A stretch of DNA of 64,000 nt from G965267335 sp965267335 (lineage in GTDB: Bacteria; Bacteroidota; Bacteroidia; Cytophagales; JAAEPT01), in assembly GCA_965267335.1 (NCBI GenBank), contig OZ253953.1, forward strand, positions 1,674,001 through 1,738,000, in the 5' to 3' direction. The position numbers and the translations under genes are program-made. A model generated the notes under the pieces. That model was given only the letters and a program-made list of their open reading frames with translations, was not told the origin of the DNA and did not search any database. This document shows positions 35,776-43,636 of the stretch, piece by piece (positions within the stretch are counted from its first letter, which is position 1; each line of letters opens with the position of its first letter).

Positions 35776-36906
35776 TTATTTTCTGATAAATCGTACTCTG
35801 GATTTTTTGTGATCAGCTATGGAACCACCTTTCTCTAAGTGTATTTCGTCCAGATACAGTGTTCCAGTTTGAAGCATGATTCTGAATAATGTATTGACTC
35901 GTTTCCTGGAGGCCTGTGTAATAGGAATAGTATACTTCTTCCATTCTTTGGTGACGTAGAGATACGAGTCGTTGACACCTTCTTCAAATCCTCCACCTTG
36001 CGCAAATCCTACGCTCGTAATAATATACTCATCATCATCTGTGCGAGCATAGAATACTAGTTTGGTGTAATCGCTTAGATCAGGAAGTTTAGTCTCATCG
36101 TCAAGGGTGACGTTCCATGCACCAGCGTACTGCACATCTAGTCCGCGCCACAGATCAATTCCCTCTTTGATTGTGAATTTGATGCATTTTGGTCCTTCAA
36201 AGGCGTTTTCTCTCCATGCGTCTTGCATATCAATACTCGCTCCGTCTGCATCTCCCATATAGCCGGAAGGTATTCCATTTTCCCACTTATCTGTATAAAT
36301 ATGATAGTGCTCAGGGTTGGGAGGAGTAGACCTTCTCTTGAATACAAGGTCATTTTCGTTTGTCGTAAGTGAAGTCGTGTAATAGACATCGTCCACATAT
36401 ATGGTTCCTTTTCCTGTAAAAACCAAAAGAAAAAGGCCGTTGATACTTTTAAGGTCAAGTCCTCCAAGTTCAAATACAACTCTTTTCCATTCTGATGTTA
36501 ATGGAATCCCTTTTTCTGAAATATTTGTTTCGCTTCCTTCTCCGATACCTGCCTTTTCTAATGTAAATGTAGTGTCAGTTCTAACTTGGAAGGTCAAATA
36601 TTTGTAAGGAGATAGATCGATGAACTTAGATTTGTCTTCGGTAGCATCTCTCCAGGTGCCAGAAGCTTGAAAGTATATCCCATTCCAGGCTTCTTCACCA
36701 CTGAGAACAAACTTCATGCATTTTGAGCCGGTTGCTGGTTTGACGGTACAATCATAACTGTCAGATAATCCACTTCCGCCCCAGGCCCCCATCTTTCCTG
36801 ATGGCTGGCTGTTCTTTACTTCGTCATCATAGACTACAAATTTGTCTTGTGCAAGTAGGTTGGTAGTTGTTGCAATTATCAATAGACCAGCTAATAGGTT
36901 GTTCAT
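35776..36906 (-). CDS. Secreted protein with two homologous jelly-roll-like (CBM-like) modules
   Basis: The 376-residue product has a signal peptide (ending about LLAQ) and two related domains. Domain 1 is about 21-190 and domain 2 about 198-365. Each opens with a VYDDE/IYTDKWENG...PSGxMG strand, has a SKCMKF/PKCIKF core, then WNGIYFQASGTW / WRGLDVQYAGAW, a DLSPYKYLTFQVRTD / DLSDYTKLVFYARTD strand and a closing GTIYVDDVYY / GTLYLDEIHLEKGG strand. The repeat is clear in the protein. It is first in the GH16 operon. The fold matches carbohydrate-binding modules, so glucan binding is a reasonable inference, not a proven one. Confidence 0.65.
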   Translation of the reverse strand: MNNLLAGLLIIATTTNLLAQDKFVVYDDEVKNSQPSGKMGAWGGSGLSDSYDCTVKPATGSKCMKFVLSGEEAWNGIYFQASGTWRDATEDKSKFIDLSPYKYLTFQVRTDTTFTLEKAGIGEGSETNISEKGIPLTSEWKRVVFELGGLDLKSINGLFLLVFTGKGTIYVDDVYYTTSLTTNENDLVFKRRSTPPNPEHYHIYTDKWENGIPSGYMGDADGASIDMQDAWRENAFEGPKCIKFTIKEGIDLWRGLDVQYAGAWNVTLDDETKLPDLSDYTKLVFYARTDDDEYIITSVGFAQGGGFEEGVNDSYLYVTKEWKKYTIPITQASRKRVNTLFRIMLQTGTLYLDEIHLEKGGSIADHKKSRVRFIRK

Positions 36907-37055
36907 TTGGTGATTGAGTTAATTGTAGTATTTGTTGTTGTTCTGTGCAATCAGATTATATCAATTCCCAGTGAAAACATAATTATTTATCCTCTTCGTA
37001 AGGATATTGTGTGAGAGAACCGGAAATATCAGGAATTAATTTTTCACTTAAAACA

Positions 37056-37084
37056 CAAGATACTTTACGCTTAATGCGCTCAAA
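37056..37084 (-). promoter_or_regulatory. Candidate promoter of the GH16 operon
   Basis: On the minus strand TTTG (37084-37081), an 18-bp spacer and TATCTTG (37062-37056) approximate the Bacteroidota -33/-7 boxes, with a mismatch in the -7 box and slightly short spacing. The transcript would have a leader of about 140 nt. Confidence 0.3.
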
Positions 37085-37106
37085 GAGTTGTTTTATTATT
37101 CGATTA

Positions 37107-37147
37107 ATTCGCAAAATATGAATGTGTCACTATTGTGTTTTGCGAAT
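37107..37147. promoter_or_regulatory. Perfect 10-bp inverted repeat, candidate operator
   Basis: ATTCGCAAAA (37107-37116) is the exact reverse complement of TTTTGCGAAT (37138-37147), with 21 bp between. The arms lie between the candidate leftward and rightward promoter elements, as expected for a regulator of the divergent units. The spacing puts the arms three helical turns apart, more like a dimer-of-sites operator than a terminator hairpin. Confidence 0.45.
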
Positions 37148-37256
37148 AATAATTTTGACTATAAGCTTAAAGAATTATCATATAATCGTTAGGTAATTCA
37201 CTGATAAAACCTCCTTTTTTACTATATTACTGGCCTACCAATGCAAAATTGTACCT

Positions 37257-39353
37257 ATGAGAAGGCTTCCAAAACTGAGTTTTACCCTCATATTATTCCT
37301 TACACTTGGAGTTACAGTTGTTAATGCTCAATCCAAAAAACAACTCAAAAAAAATAAAAAGCAGGCCGAAAAGCTGGTAAAAGAAGCTGATGCGGAATTT
37401 GATCATCAGATGTATCCTCAGGCTCTTGAACTATATCTGGAGGCCAATAAACTATATAGTGAGGATGCTCATACCAATTTACACATCGGACTCTGTTACG
37501 AGAAATACAAGGACAAGGGACGAGCGGTGGAATACATCCGAAAGGCATATGAACTGAACCCCGAAGTTCATGAGGATATCCTGTATTATCTTGCGGAAGG
37601 GTATCATTATCACGAGGATTTTGATGATGCTATAGAACATTATAAGAAATATATAGCAACACTAAATTCTAAAAAGGATGCTTATAAAATCAAGTTGGCG
37701 GATCGTGGTATTTATGAGTGCAATAATGCAAAGGAGTTTGTTGCCAATCCTGTAGATGTAAAAATTAAACGTCTGGGAAGCGCAATTAATAGTAAGTGGA
37801 ATGATTATTCTCCGGTGATCAGTGCTGATGAAGAAATTATGGTTTTCACCTCCAGAAGAGAAGGTACTACCGGTGGTGGTCAGGATCATACCGGTATCTG
37901 GTATGAGGATGTTTACATTAGCAAGAAAGTGAATGGCCAATTTCAACCGGCCCAAAATTTGAGTACAGTGAATACCGATGTGCACGAGGCTAGTGTAAGT
38001 CTATCCCCTGATGGTAAAAAACTCATCTTGTATAAAGGAGATGTGGGTGGAGGAGACCTTTTTCTCTGTAAACAGAAGGAGGATGGTGAATGGGTAAAAC
38101 CAAAGCCTTTTCCTAAATCAATCAGTGCCAAAAAATCATACGAGCCTTCCGGTACAATTTCTAATGATGGTAACACACTGTACTTTGTGAGTAATAGAGA
38201 CGGTGGTTTTGGAGGATTGGATATCTATAAGGCAACAAAAAACAAAAAAGGGAAGTGGGATGACCCGGTCAATCTTGGCCCAACTATTAACACGGAAGAG
38301 GACGAGGACGCACCATTTCTGGATTTGGATGGAAAGACACTTTACTTTAGTTCAGAGTCCCACAAAGGGATGGGAGAGTACGATATTTTCAAGTCGGTGT
38401 ACGATGAAGCTTCTGATACCTGGTCGGAGCCGGAAAACCTGGGCTATCCAATCAATTCAGTAGAGAGCGATATTTATTTCGTTCTTTCCGGAGATGGAAG
38501 GCATGCTTACTTTAGCTCTGTAAAGGAAGGCGGAATGGGTGGAGAGGATATTTACATTTTTGAAATGCCCAAGTCTGAAGATTATGCTGACAGGATAGCA
38601 ATGGTTGAAGAAATAACCGGCCATCATGTGGAAGAGGAACCGGAACCAGAACCAGAGCCTGAGCCAATACCCGAGCCTGAGCCAGAACCGGAACCAGACC
38701 CAATTGTAGTAGAACTGATGGAAGTACAATTGATAGTAAAAATCTTTGATGCTACAACTAATGAGCCACTCGAAGCGACTATTCAACTTGTCGATGCTGA
38801 GACGAAAGAGGAGTTTGTGAATACGACAGCTTTGGATGGAATCTTTGAAGCCGAGTTCAAGGAAGACAAACCCGTTGTCTATTCTATTTATGCCCAACGA
38901 GAGGGATATGGTTATAAATCGATCAATGTTACAATACCAGCAATGTCTGATGTGCCACAGCGAATTGAAAAGTTGATTTATTTGAAGCCAATCGAACAGG
39001 AGATTGAAGTAATCCATGTCCTTAGAAATATTTACTTCGACTTCGACAAGTTTACTCTCAAGCCAGAGTCATATAATGAGTTGGAAAAACTGGAAAAGAT
39101 GCTAAAAGACAATCCGAACCTAAAGGTAGAACTTGCAGGTCATACGGATTTTATTGGTCCGGATGGCTATAATGACGTACTGTCCAGAAAAAGGGCAAAG
39201 GCTGTTGTTAACTATCTTCAGTCAAAAGGAATTAGTCCTTCCAGGATGACTTACAAAGGTTATGGTGAAACTAAACCCATGGCCAGTAATGATGATGAAT
39301 CAGAAGGTAGAGAGTTGAATCGTAGAACTGAATTCATATTACTCGAGGATTGA
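37257..39353 (+). CDS. OmpA-family protein with TPR, propeller, CRD and OmpA domains (PorE-like)
   Basis: The 698-residue product has a signal peptide (ending VNAQS), TPR repeats (about 30-160), a PD40/WD40-like propeller (about 175-430, with repeated DGKxLxFSS-type blades), a Pro/Glu linker (about 460-483), a carboxypeptidase regulatory-like beta domain (about 487-575) and a C-terminal OmpA peptidoglycan-binding domain (NIYFDFDKFTLKPES, LAGHTDF, SRKRAKAVVNYLQSKGI). This order is that of PorE, which tethers the T9SS core to peptidoglycan. Other Bacteroidota proteins share it, and a lipobox is absent, so the PorE role is only possible. Its 3' end overlaps the convergent hydrolase by 15 bp. Confidence 0.8.
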   Translation: MRRLPKLSFTLILFLTLGVTVVNAQSKKQLKKNKKQAEKLVKEADAEFDHQMYPQALELYLEANKLYSEDAHTNLHIGLCYEKYKDKGRAVEYIRKAYELNPEVHEDILYYLAEGYHYHEDFDDAIEHYKKYIATLNSKKDAYKIKLADRGIYECNNAKEFVANPVDVKIKRLGSAINSKWNDYSPVISADEEIMVFTSRREGTTGGGQDHTGIWYEDVYISKKVNGQFQPAQNLSTVNTDVHEASVSLSPDGKKLILYKGDVGGGDLFLCKQKEDGEWVKPKPFPKSISAKKSYEPSGTISNDGNTLYFVSNRDGGFGGLDIYKATKNKKGKWDDPVNLGPTINTEEDEDAPFLDLDGKTLYFSSESHKGMGEYDIFKSVYDEASDTWSEPENLGYPINSVESDIYFVLSGDGRHAYFSSVKEGGMGGEDIYIFEMPKSEDYADRIAMVEEITGHHVEEEPEPEPEPEPIPEPEPEPEPDPIVVELMEVQLIVKIFDATTNEPLEATIQLVDAETKEEFVNTTALDGIFEAEFKEDKPVVYSIYAQREGYGYKSINVTIPAMSDVPQRIEKLIYLKPIEQEIEVIHVLRNIYFDFDKFTLKPESYNELEKLEKMLKDNPNLKVELAGHTDFIGPDGYNDVLSRKRAKAVVNYLQSKGISPSRMTYKGYGETKPMASNDDESEGRELNRRTEFILLED
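38634..38702 (+). repeat. Glu-Pro low-complexity linker
   Basis: A run of EP/PE dipeptide codons encodes the flexible linker between the propeller and CRD of the OmpA-family protein. It is an imperfect hexanucleotide repeat (GAACCA/GAGCCT variants) and could vary in length. Confidence 0.7.
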
Positions 39354-39974
39354 TTTCAATAGATCGAGGTCAATTTCATGGCCTCCTTCGTATTCTATAA
39401 AATTGATGTGAGGAACTGTTTTTTTCAGTTCCTCTATTTTTTCCAAGTGTTCTGTTGTCAGCAGAGGATCCTTATTGCCGTAGCAAGCGGTAATATTCTG
39501 GTGATCGAAGAATTCACTTGAAGGATCAAAATCATTATTTCCTGACGGAGGGAGAATTCCACTCCACAAAATTAGCTTTTCAAAATGATGATTTTCAGCG
39601 TGAGCCCAACGGCAAATAGTCGGGACGCCCTGTGAAAACCCAAATCCAACCCAGCTTGCTGATGGGTGTTGCGCATTTAAATGTTGATACAAGTTTTCGA
39701 GGAACCGAACATGATTTTCAATATCGGTAATTCTATCTTCCCTGGTCATCCAGGAAGCACCCACTCTCCCTGTAAAGCCTTCCAGGTAAAATTTAGAAAG
39801 CCCTTCAGGTGCAATAACCAGTGTATTGGATTCTTTCAGCCATTCAAACTTTTTGATAAAGTACTGCGCTAATTGACCATATCCATGACAGGCCATAATG
39901 ATTCTTTTGGGTTCATCACTACCCAATGAATAGTACCTCGCCTTATACTCAGTTTTCAAATGGTTTTCATTCAT
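39339..39974 (-). CDS. Alpha/beta hydrolase (carboxylesterase/phospholipase-like)
   Basis: This is an alpha/beta hydrolase fold esterase of the phospholipase/carboxylesterase (YpfH-like) type. The nucleophile Ser lies in GFGFSQG near residue 114, the acid Asp probably in GNKDPLL near 166, and the His in YEGGHEIDL near 199. MACHGYGQ near 28 gives the oxyanion region. The ATG at 39974 is preferred because a longer start at 40082 would overlap the divergent dehydrogenase start and add a non-conserved Leu/Pro/Arg-rich leader. No signal peptide is present, so it is cytoplasmic. The substrate is unknown. It overlaps the OmpA-family gene tail by 15 bp. Confidence 0.8.
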   Translation of the reverse strand: MNENHLKTEYKARYYSLGSDEPKRIIMACHGYGQLAQYFIKKFEWLKESNTLVIAPEGLSKFYLEGFTGRVGASWMTREDRITDIENHVRFLENLYQHLNAQHPSASWVGFGFSQGVPTICRWAHAENHHFEKLILWSGILPPSGNNDFDPSSEFFDHQNITACYGNKDPLLTTEHLEKIEELKKTVPHINFIEYEGGHEIDLDLLKSILE

Positions 39975-40030
39975 TCCGAAAATTACCAAATCCTTTTGAA
40001 GGACAAATGAATTCCTATAATTTGGTGGTA

Positions 40031-41362
40031 ATGGGTGCAAAAAGAATTTTCTTAATAGGGGCAGGTAGGTCTTCAACTTCATTAATCGATTACTTACTAG
40101 GTAATGCAGAAGAGCATGATTGGTCGCTGGTAGTGGGTGATACTTCCTTTGAGCTTGCCAAGTCGAAAGTAAAGGATAATAATCGGGGTGATTCTATTCA
40201 GTTTGATGTGTTTAATACAGATCAGTTGAATAATCAGGTTGAAAAGGCGGATCTGGTTATCAGTATGTTGCCGGCAAACTTGCACCACTACGTAGCCAAA
40301 GTGTGCCTTAATTTTGCAAAACCAATGCTTACAGCTTCATATATCTCTAATGAAATCAGCGCGATGGATCAGGAGGCCAGGGACAAAGAAGTTTTTATTT
40401 TAATGGAGTGTGGACTTGATCCTGGTATCGATCACATGAGTGCCAAATTAGAAATAGACAGAATAAGTAAGGAAGGAGGGAAGTTACTCTCCTTTAAATC
40501 CTTCACTGGTGGGTTGGTTGCGCCAGAGTCTGATGATAATCCCTGGAACTATAAGTTTACCTGGAATCCCCGTAATGTGGTCTTAGCAGGTCAAGGAGTG
40601 GTCAAGTTCATCAGAAACGGGAAATACAAATATATCCCGTACAACAGCCTATTTACCAGACTGGAAAAGGTCATGGTGACAGGGTATGGTGAGTTTGAAG
40701 GGTATGCGAACCGCGATTCATTGAGATATCGAGAAATCTATGACATTAAAGACATACCAACACTCTTTCGTGGGACTTTAAGAAGGCCAGGGTTTTCCAA
40801 GGCATGGAATGTTTTCGTTCGACTGGGTTTGACCGATGATACTTATACCATGGAGGATACTGATCAAATGACCTATAGGGATTATATCAACTCTTTCCTT
40901 GTATATAGTCCAACGGATAATGTCGAAACGAAACTTGCTAATTATCTAGGGGTAGAGGTGGATTCCGAGGTCATGAAAAAAATTGAATGGTTAGGGCTGT
41001 TTGGGGATACTCGGGTTGGAATAAAGAATGCTACTCCAGCACAGGTCTTGCAAAAGTGTCTGGAAGAGAAATGGCAATTAAAACCTGATGACCGAGACAT
41101 GATTGTCATGCAGCATCAGTTTGAATATGAGCAGAAAGGCGGTTTAAAGGGCAAGACAACTTCTCTGGTTGTAAAGGGTGACAATGCGACCAGTACATCA
41201 ATGGCTCGTACAGTAGGATTGCCACTTGGTATTGCGGCTAAATTGATTCTGACCAATAAGATAAAACTCACAGGAGTACATACACCAACTAAAGAGGAGA
41301 TTTATGTGCCTATTTTAAGAGAACTTGAAGAGCAATTTGATATAGCATTTTTTGAAGGCTAA
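40031..41362 (+). CDS. Saccharopine dehydrogenase-like reductase
   Basis: A Rossmann-fold NAD(P)-dependent enzyme of the saccharopine dehydrogenase (Lys9/LYSDH C-terminal) type. The N-terminus AKRIFLIGAGRSST is the dinucleotide-binding loop, VISMLPANLHHYVAKVCL follows near 80, and ECGLDPGIDHMSA near 125 is a characteristic family motif. The C-terminal alpha/beta domain spans about 125-400. The ATG at 40031 is chosen because it starts directly before the Rossmann strand; in-frame starts at 39926 and 40007 are upstream. Such genes in Bacteroidota may serve lysine breakdown or unknown reductions; no partner Lys1-type gene is nearby. Confidence 0.85.
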   Translation: MGAKRIFLIGAGRSSTSLIDYLLGNAEEHDWSLVVGDTSFELAKSKVKDNNRGDSIQFDVFNTDQLNNQVEKADLVISMLPANLHHYVAKVCLNFAKPMLTASYISNEISAMDQEARDKEVFILMECGLDPGIDHMSAKLEIDRISKEGGKLLSFKSFTGGLVAPESDDNPWNYKFTWNPRNVVLAGQGVVKFIRNGKYKYIPYNSLFTRLEKVMVTGYGEFEGYANRDSLRYREIYDIKDIPTLFRGTLRRPGFSKAWNVFVRLGLTDDTYTMEDTDQMTYRDYINSFLVYSPTDNVETKLANYLGVEVDSEVMKKIEWLGLFGDTRVGIKNATPAQVLQKCLEEKWQLKPDDRDMIVMQHQFEYEQKGGLKGKTTSLVVKGDNATSTSMARTVGLPLGIAAKLILTNKIKLTGVHTPTKEEIYVPILRELEEQFDIAFFEG

Positions 41363-41478
41363 TTGTGGATAAGTATTTAATCGATTGATTATCTGTTGAA
41401 TAGAATTTTGTTAAATTGATAGATAATTATTGCGTACTATGAGCGTTAAAATAGTTAAACGAATAAACTGTTTAGTCT

Positions 41479-41685
41479 ATGAAACAATCAGCTAAAAATT
41501 TCAGACTTTTTATTCTTGGAGAACGTTCGTTAAACAATTCTGATTTGGTCAATGTAGATTACTCTGAATGTGAAGTTTACTACATGCCTTCTAGTTTCAG
41601 TATTTTTGATGTATTGAAATTTTCTCCGGATATCATTTTTGATCAAGGTACCGACAAAGTATTTGATTGTCGGAACATCGCTTAG
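41479..41685 (+). CDS. Small hypothetical protein
   Basis: A 68-residue product (MKQSAKNFRLFILGE...) with an alpha/beta pattern resembling the first half of a receiver or Rossmann-like fold, but no conserved Asp pocket is clear. It overlaps the 3' end of the convergent rnhA by 4 bp. No family is recognised. It could be a remnant of a longer gene; reading-frame statistics and homologues would decide. Confidence 0.35.
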   Translation: MKQSAKNFRLFILGERSLNNSDLVNVDYSECEVYYMPSSFSIFDVLKFSPDIIFDQGTDKVFDCRNIA

Positions 41686-42128
41686 TTTCCGGTGTAACCA
41701 TGATCAATTTGTAAGTCTGCTCCTTCAGCACTGCGAACTGCCAATTCATCGCACCGTTCGTTTTCCGGGATACCTGCGTGCCCTTTTACCCACTGAAATG
41801 TTACCTTGTGTTTTTTGTAGAGCGGAATAAATCGTTTCCACAAGTCAACATTTTTCTTTCCTTTGAAGTTCTTTTTTTCCCAACCCCATAACCAACCTTT
41901 TTCAACTGAATCAACTACATATTTCGAGTCTGAATAGATTTTAACGGGCATTGGCTTCGTAAGAGCTTCAAGGCCTTTGATTACAGCCAGTAATTCCATC
42001 CGATTGTTGGTAGTATTGGAGAAGCCTTCACTTAATTCTTTCCTGTGCTGTTTGTAAATAAGTACTACACCGTAGCCTCCCGGTCCGGGATTGCCTTTTG
42101 CTGCGCCATCCGTGTACATTACTACCAT
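41682..42128 (-). CDS. rnhA: Ribonuclease HI
   Basis: RNase HI cuts the RNA strand of RNA-DNA hybrids, removing R-loops and primer residues. The 148-residue product has the catalytic carboxylates in YTDGAAKGNPG, NRMELLAV, YSDSKYVVD and ERCDELA, plus the basic handle GWLWGWEKKNFKGKKN that grips the substrate, and VKGHAG near the end. It lies 2 bp after the class V aminotransferase gene and probably forms an operon with it and aroQ. Confidence 0.95.
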   Translation of the reverse strand: MVVMYTDGAAKGNPGPGGYGVVLIYKQHRKELSEGFSNTTNNRMELLAVIKGLEALTKPMPVKIYSDSKYVVDSVEKGWLWGWEKKNFKGKKNVDLWKRFIPLYKKHKVTFQWVKGHAGIPENERCDELAVRSAEGADLQIDHGYTGN

Positions 42129-42130
42129 AA

Positions 42131-43189
42131 TCAGTTAATTTCTTTCTTGAAAAATTTTTCTAAAGTTTGAATCTCTGCGTTGTTTATTGCTGGGAAATTG
42201 GCAATCCTAAAAGACTGGTTGAGCCATTTGCCATATCCTCTTCCTAATAATATATTCTGCGCCCTGGCTTTGTTTTTAATATTGTTCAAGATATCAAGTT
42301 GTGCCTGAATAGCAACTACTGTGGGCGACCGGTGTCGTTGATGATTCACAAGAAGATTGATATCCTGAAAGGTTTCCAGAAAAGAGTACCATCGGCTTGC
42401 TCTATTCTCAACTACCTCGCTGATCTCCGAAATATGTGGAATGCTGGGCATAAGCCTTTTCATGAGATAGATGTTGAGTGTGTTGGGGGTATGAGTGGTC
42501 TGATACTTTTCTGCGTTTTTATGAAGGTTGGTGAAGCTATTGTAGTGTTTGGACTCATTAATGGACAGACCTCGCTCTTGTGCTCTTGGTGAGCAAATCA
42601 TAATACCCATGCCAGCTGGTAATCCAAAACATTTTTGGACTGATGCATACCAAATGTCTGCTAGTTCAAAGTCGACTTGTGCACCCGCCATTGATGAGGT
42701 GACATCTACGGCTATCAAAGAATCGGGATAAGAACTGTGGATGTGTTTGATTTGTGACATACTGAGTATGGTGCCGTTAGAAGTTTCACAGTGGGTCAAG
42801 CAAATGACTTCCGGAGATTCCGCGGCTTTTGTGGACAGTGGAATATCCTCATTCAAGTCAAACTCAATTTTCTGAGACGCGGGGTGCAGCAGTTTTGTAT
42901 AGTCATACCACCTTTCGCCAAAGGCACCGTTATAGAAGTGAAGACTGGTTTTGGTGATAAATGATTGGGCTATTATTTCCCAACACTCAGTAGCACTGGA
43001 TATAAAGTAAATTTGGTAGTTTTCGGGTATATCAAGTCGGTTTCTCAATCCCAGAACAGCGTCCTTTACAATTTGTACAAACTCACCACTTCTATGGTTT
43101 AGCGAGAAAACACCTTCATCAATGGCATCCTGCATAAAGTCATATACCTGAGAGTATAACTTTGATGGACCGGGGTAAAATGATATCAA
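42131..43189 (-). CDS. Class V aminotransferase (phosphoserine aminotransferase-like)
   Basis: A PLP-dependent fold-type I enzyme of the class V family. The start ISFYPGPSKLYSQVYDF matches the substrate-phosphate-binding N-terminus of serine-pyruvate/phosphoserine aminotransferases, and the PLP lysine is in SVQKCFGLPAGMGIM near 190. Length is 352. The phosphoserine role is plausible but SerC signature residues are not all clear, so serine-glyoxylate or other class V functions are possible. It is 1 bp after aroQ and 2 bp before rnhA. Confidence 0.75.
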   Translation of the reverse strand: MISFYPGPSKLYSQVYDFMQDAIDEGVFSLNHRSGEFVQIVKDAVLGLRNRLDIPENYQIYFISSATECWEIIAQSFITKTSLHFYNGAFGERWYDYTKLLHPASQKIEFDLNEDIPLSTKAAESPEVICLTHCETSNGTILSMSQIKHIHSSYPDSLIAVDVTSSMAGAQVDFELADIWYASVQKCFGLPAGMGIMICSPRAQERGLSINESKHYNSFTNLHKNAEKYQTTHTPNTLNIYLMKRLMPSIPHISEISEVVENRASRWYSFLETFQDINLLVNHQRHRSPTVVAIQAQLDILNNIKNKARAQNILLGRGYGKWLNQSFRIANFPAINNAEIQTLEKFFKKEIN

Positions 43190-43190
43190 T

Positions 43191-43616
43191 TTATTCCGCT
43201 ATTGATTCAAAGTGTGAAAGAGCAAGATCGTAACTTTTCAGTCCGAAGCCTGCAATACTGCCGATGCAATTTTTGCCTATTAAACTAACGTGCCGGAATT
43301 CTTCACGTTGAGCCAGGTTGGAAATGTGAACTTCAATTACAGGGGTGTTAATGCCAGCAATCGCATCAGCCAACGCTACAGAAGTATGCGTGTATCCACC
43401 TGCATTTATTACGATGCCATCGTATGAAAAGCCAACTTCATGAAGTTTATCTATTAATTCTCCTTCCACGTTTGATTGAAAATACTCTACATCCAGGTTT
43501 TCAAACCTGGATTTCAATTCCTGGAAGTAGTCTTCAAAGGACTGATCCCCGTAAATACTTTTTTCTCTTACTCCGAGCAGGTTGAGATTTGGGCCGTTGA
43601 TGATGAGTATTTTCAT
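43191..43616 (-). CDS. aroQ: Type II 3-dehydroquinate dehydratase
   Basis: AroQ removes water from 3-dehydroquinate to make 3-dehydroshikimate in the shikimate pathway. The 141-residue product shows the type II signature NGPNLNLLGVRE with the catalytic Tyr region following (SIYGDQSFEDY), FQSNVEGELID, INAGGYTHTSVAL and EVHISNLAQREEFRH. Dodecameric assembly is typical of the family. Its start lies 20 bp from that of the divergent xerD, an arrangement common in Bacteroidota. Confidence 0.95.
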   Translation of the reverse strand: MKILIINGPNLNLLGVREKSIYGDQSFEDYFQELKSRFENLDVEYFQSNVEGELIDKLHEVGFSYDGIVINAGGYTHTSVALADAIAGINTPVIEVHISNLAQREEFRHVSLIGKNCIGSIAGFGLKSYDLALSHFESIAE

Positions 43617-43636
43617 AATTTAAGTATTTTAACTCC

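Larger units (their letters stand above)
36907..37256. other. 350-bp divergent regulatory region
   Basis: No gene is seen between the GH16 operon (leftward) and the PorE-like gene (rightward). The stretch is AT-rich. It contains a perfect 10-bp inverted repeat (37107-37147), a leftward TTTG-N18-TATCTTG promoter-like pair (37084-37056) and a rightward TAATTTTG box (37150-37157). The region therefore probably carries both promoters and an operator. Confidence 0.55.

Noticed and set aside
37155..37186. TTGACT / TATAAT sigma-70-like pair
   Set aside because: The spacing is 20 bp and Bacteroidota use different promoter boxes, so it is probably chance in AT-rich DNA.
39926..40082. Longer starts that make the hydrolase and saccharopine dehydrogenase-like genes overlap
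   Set aside because: The Rossmann loop starts right after 40031 and the hydrolase fold after 39974; the extensions look non-coding.
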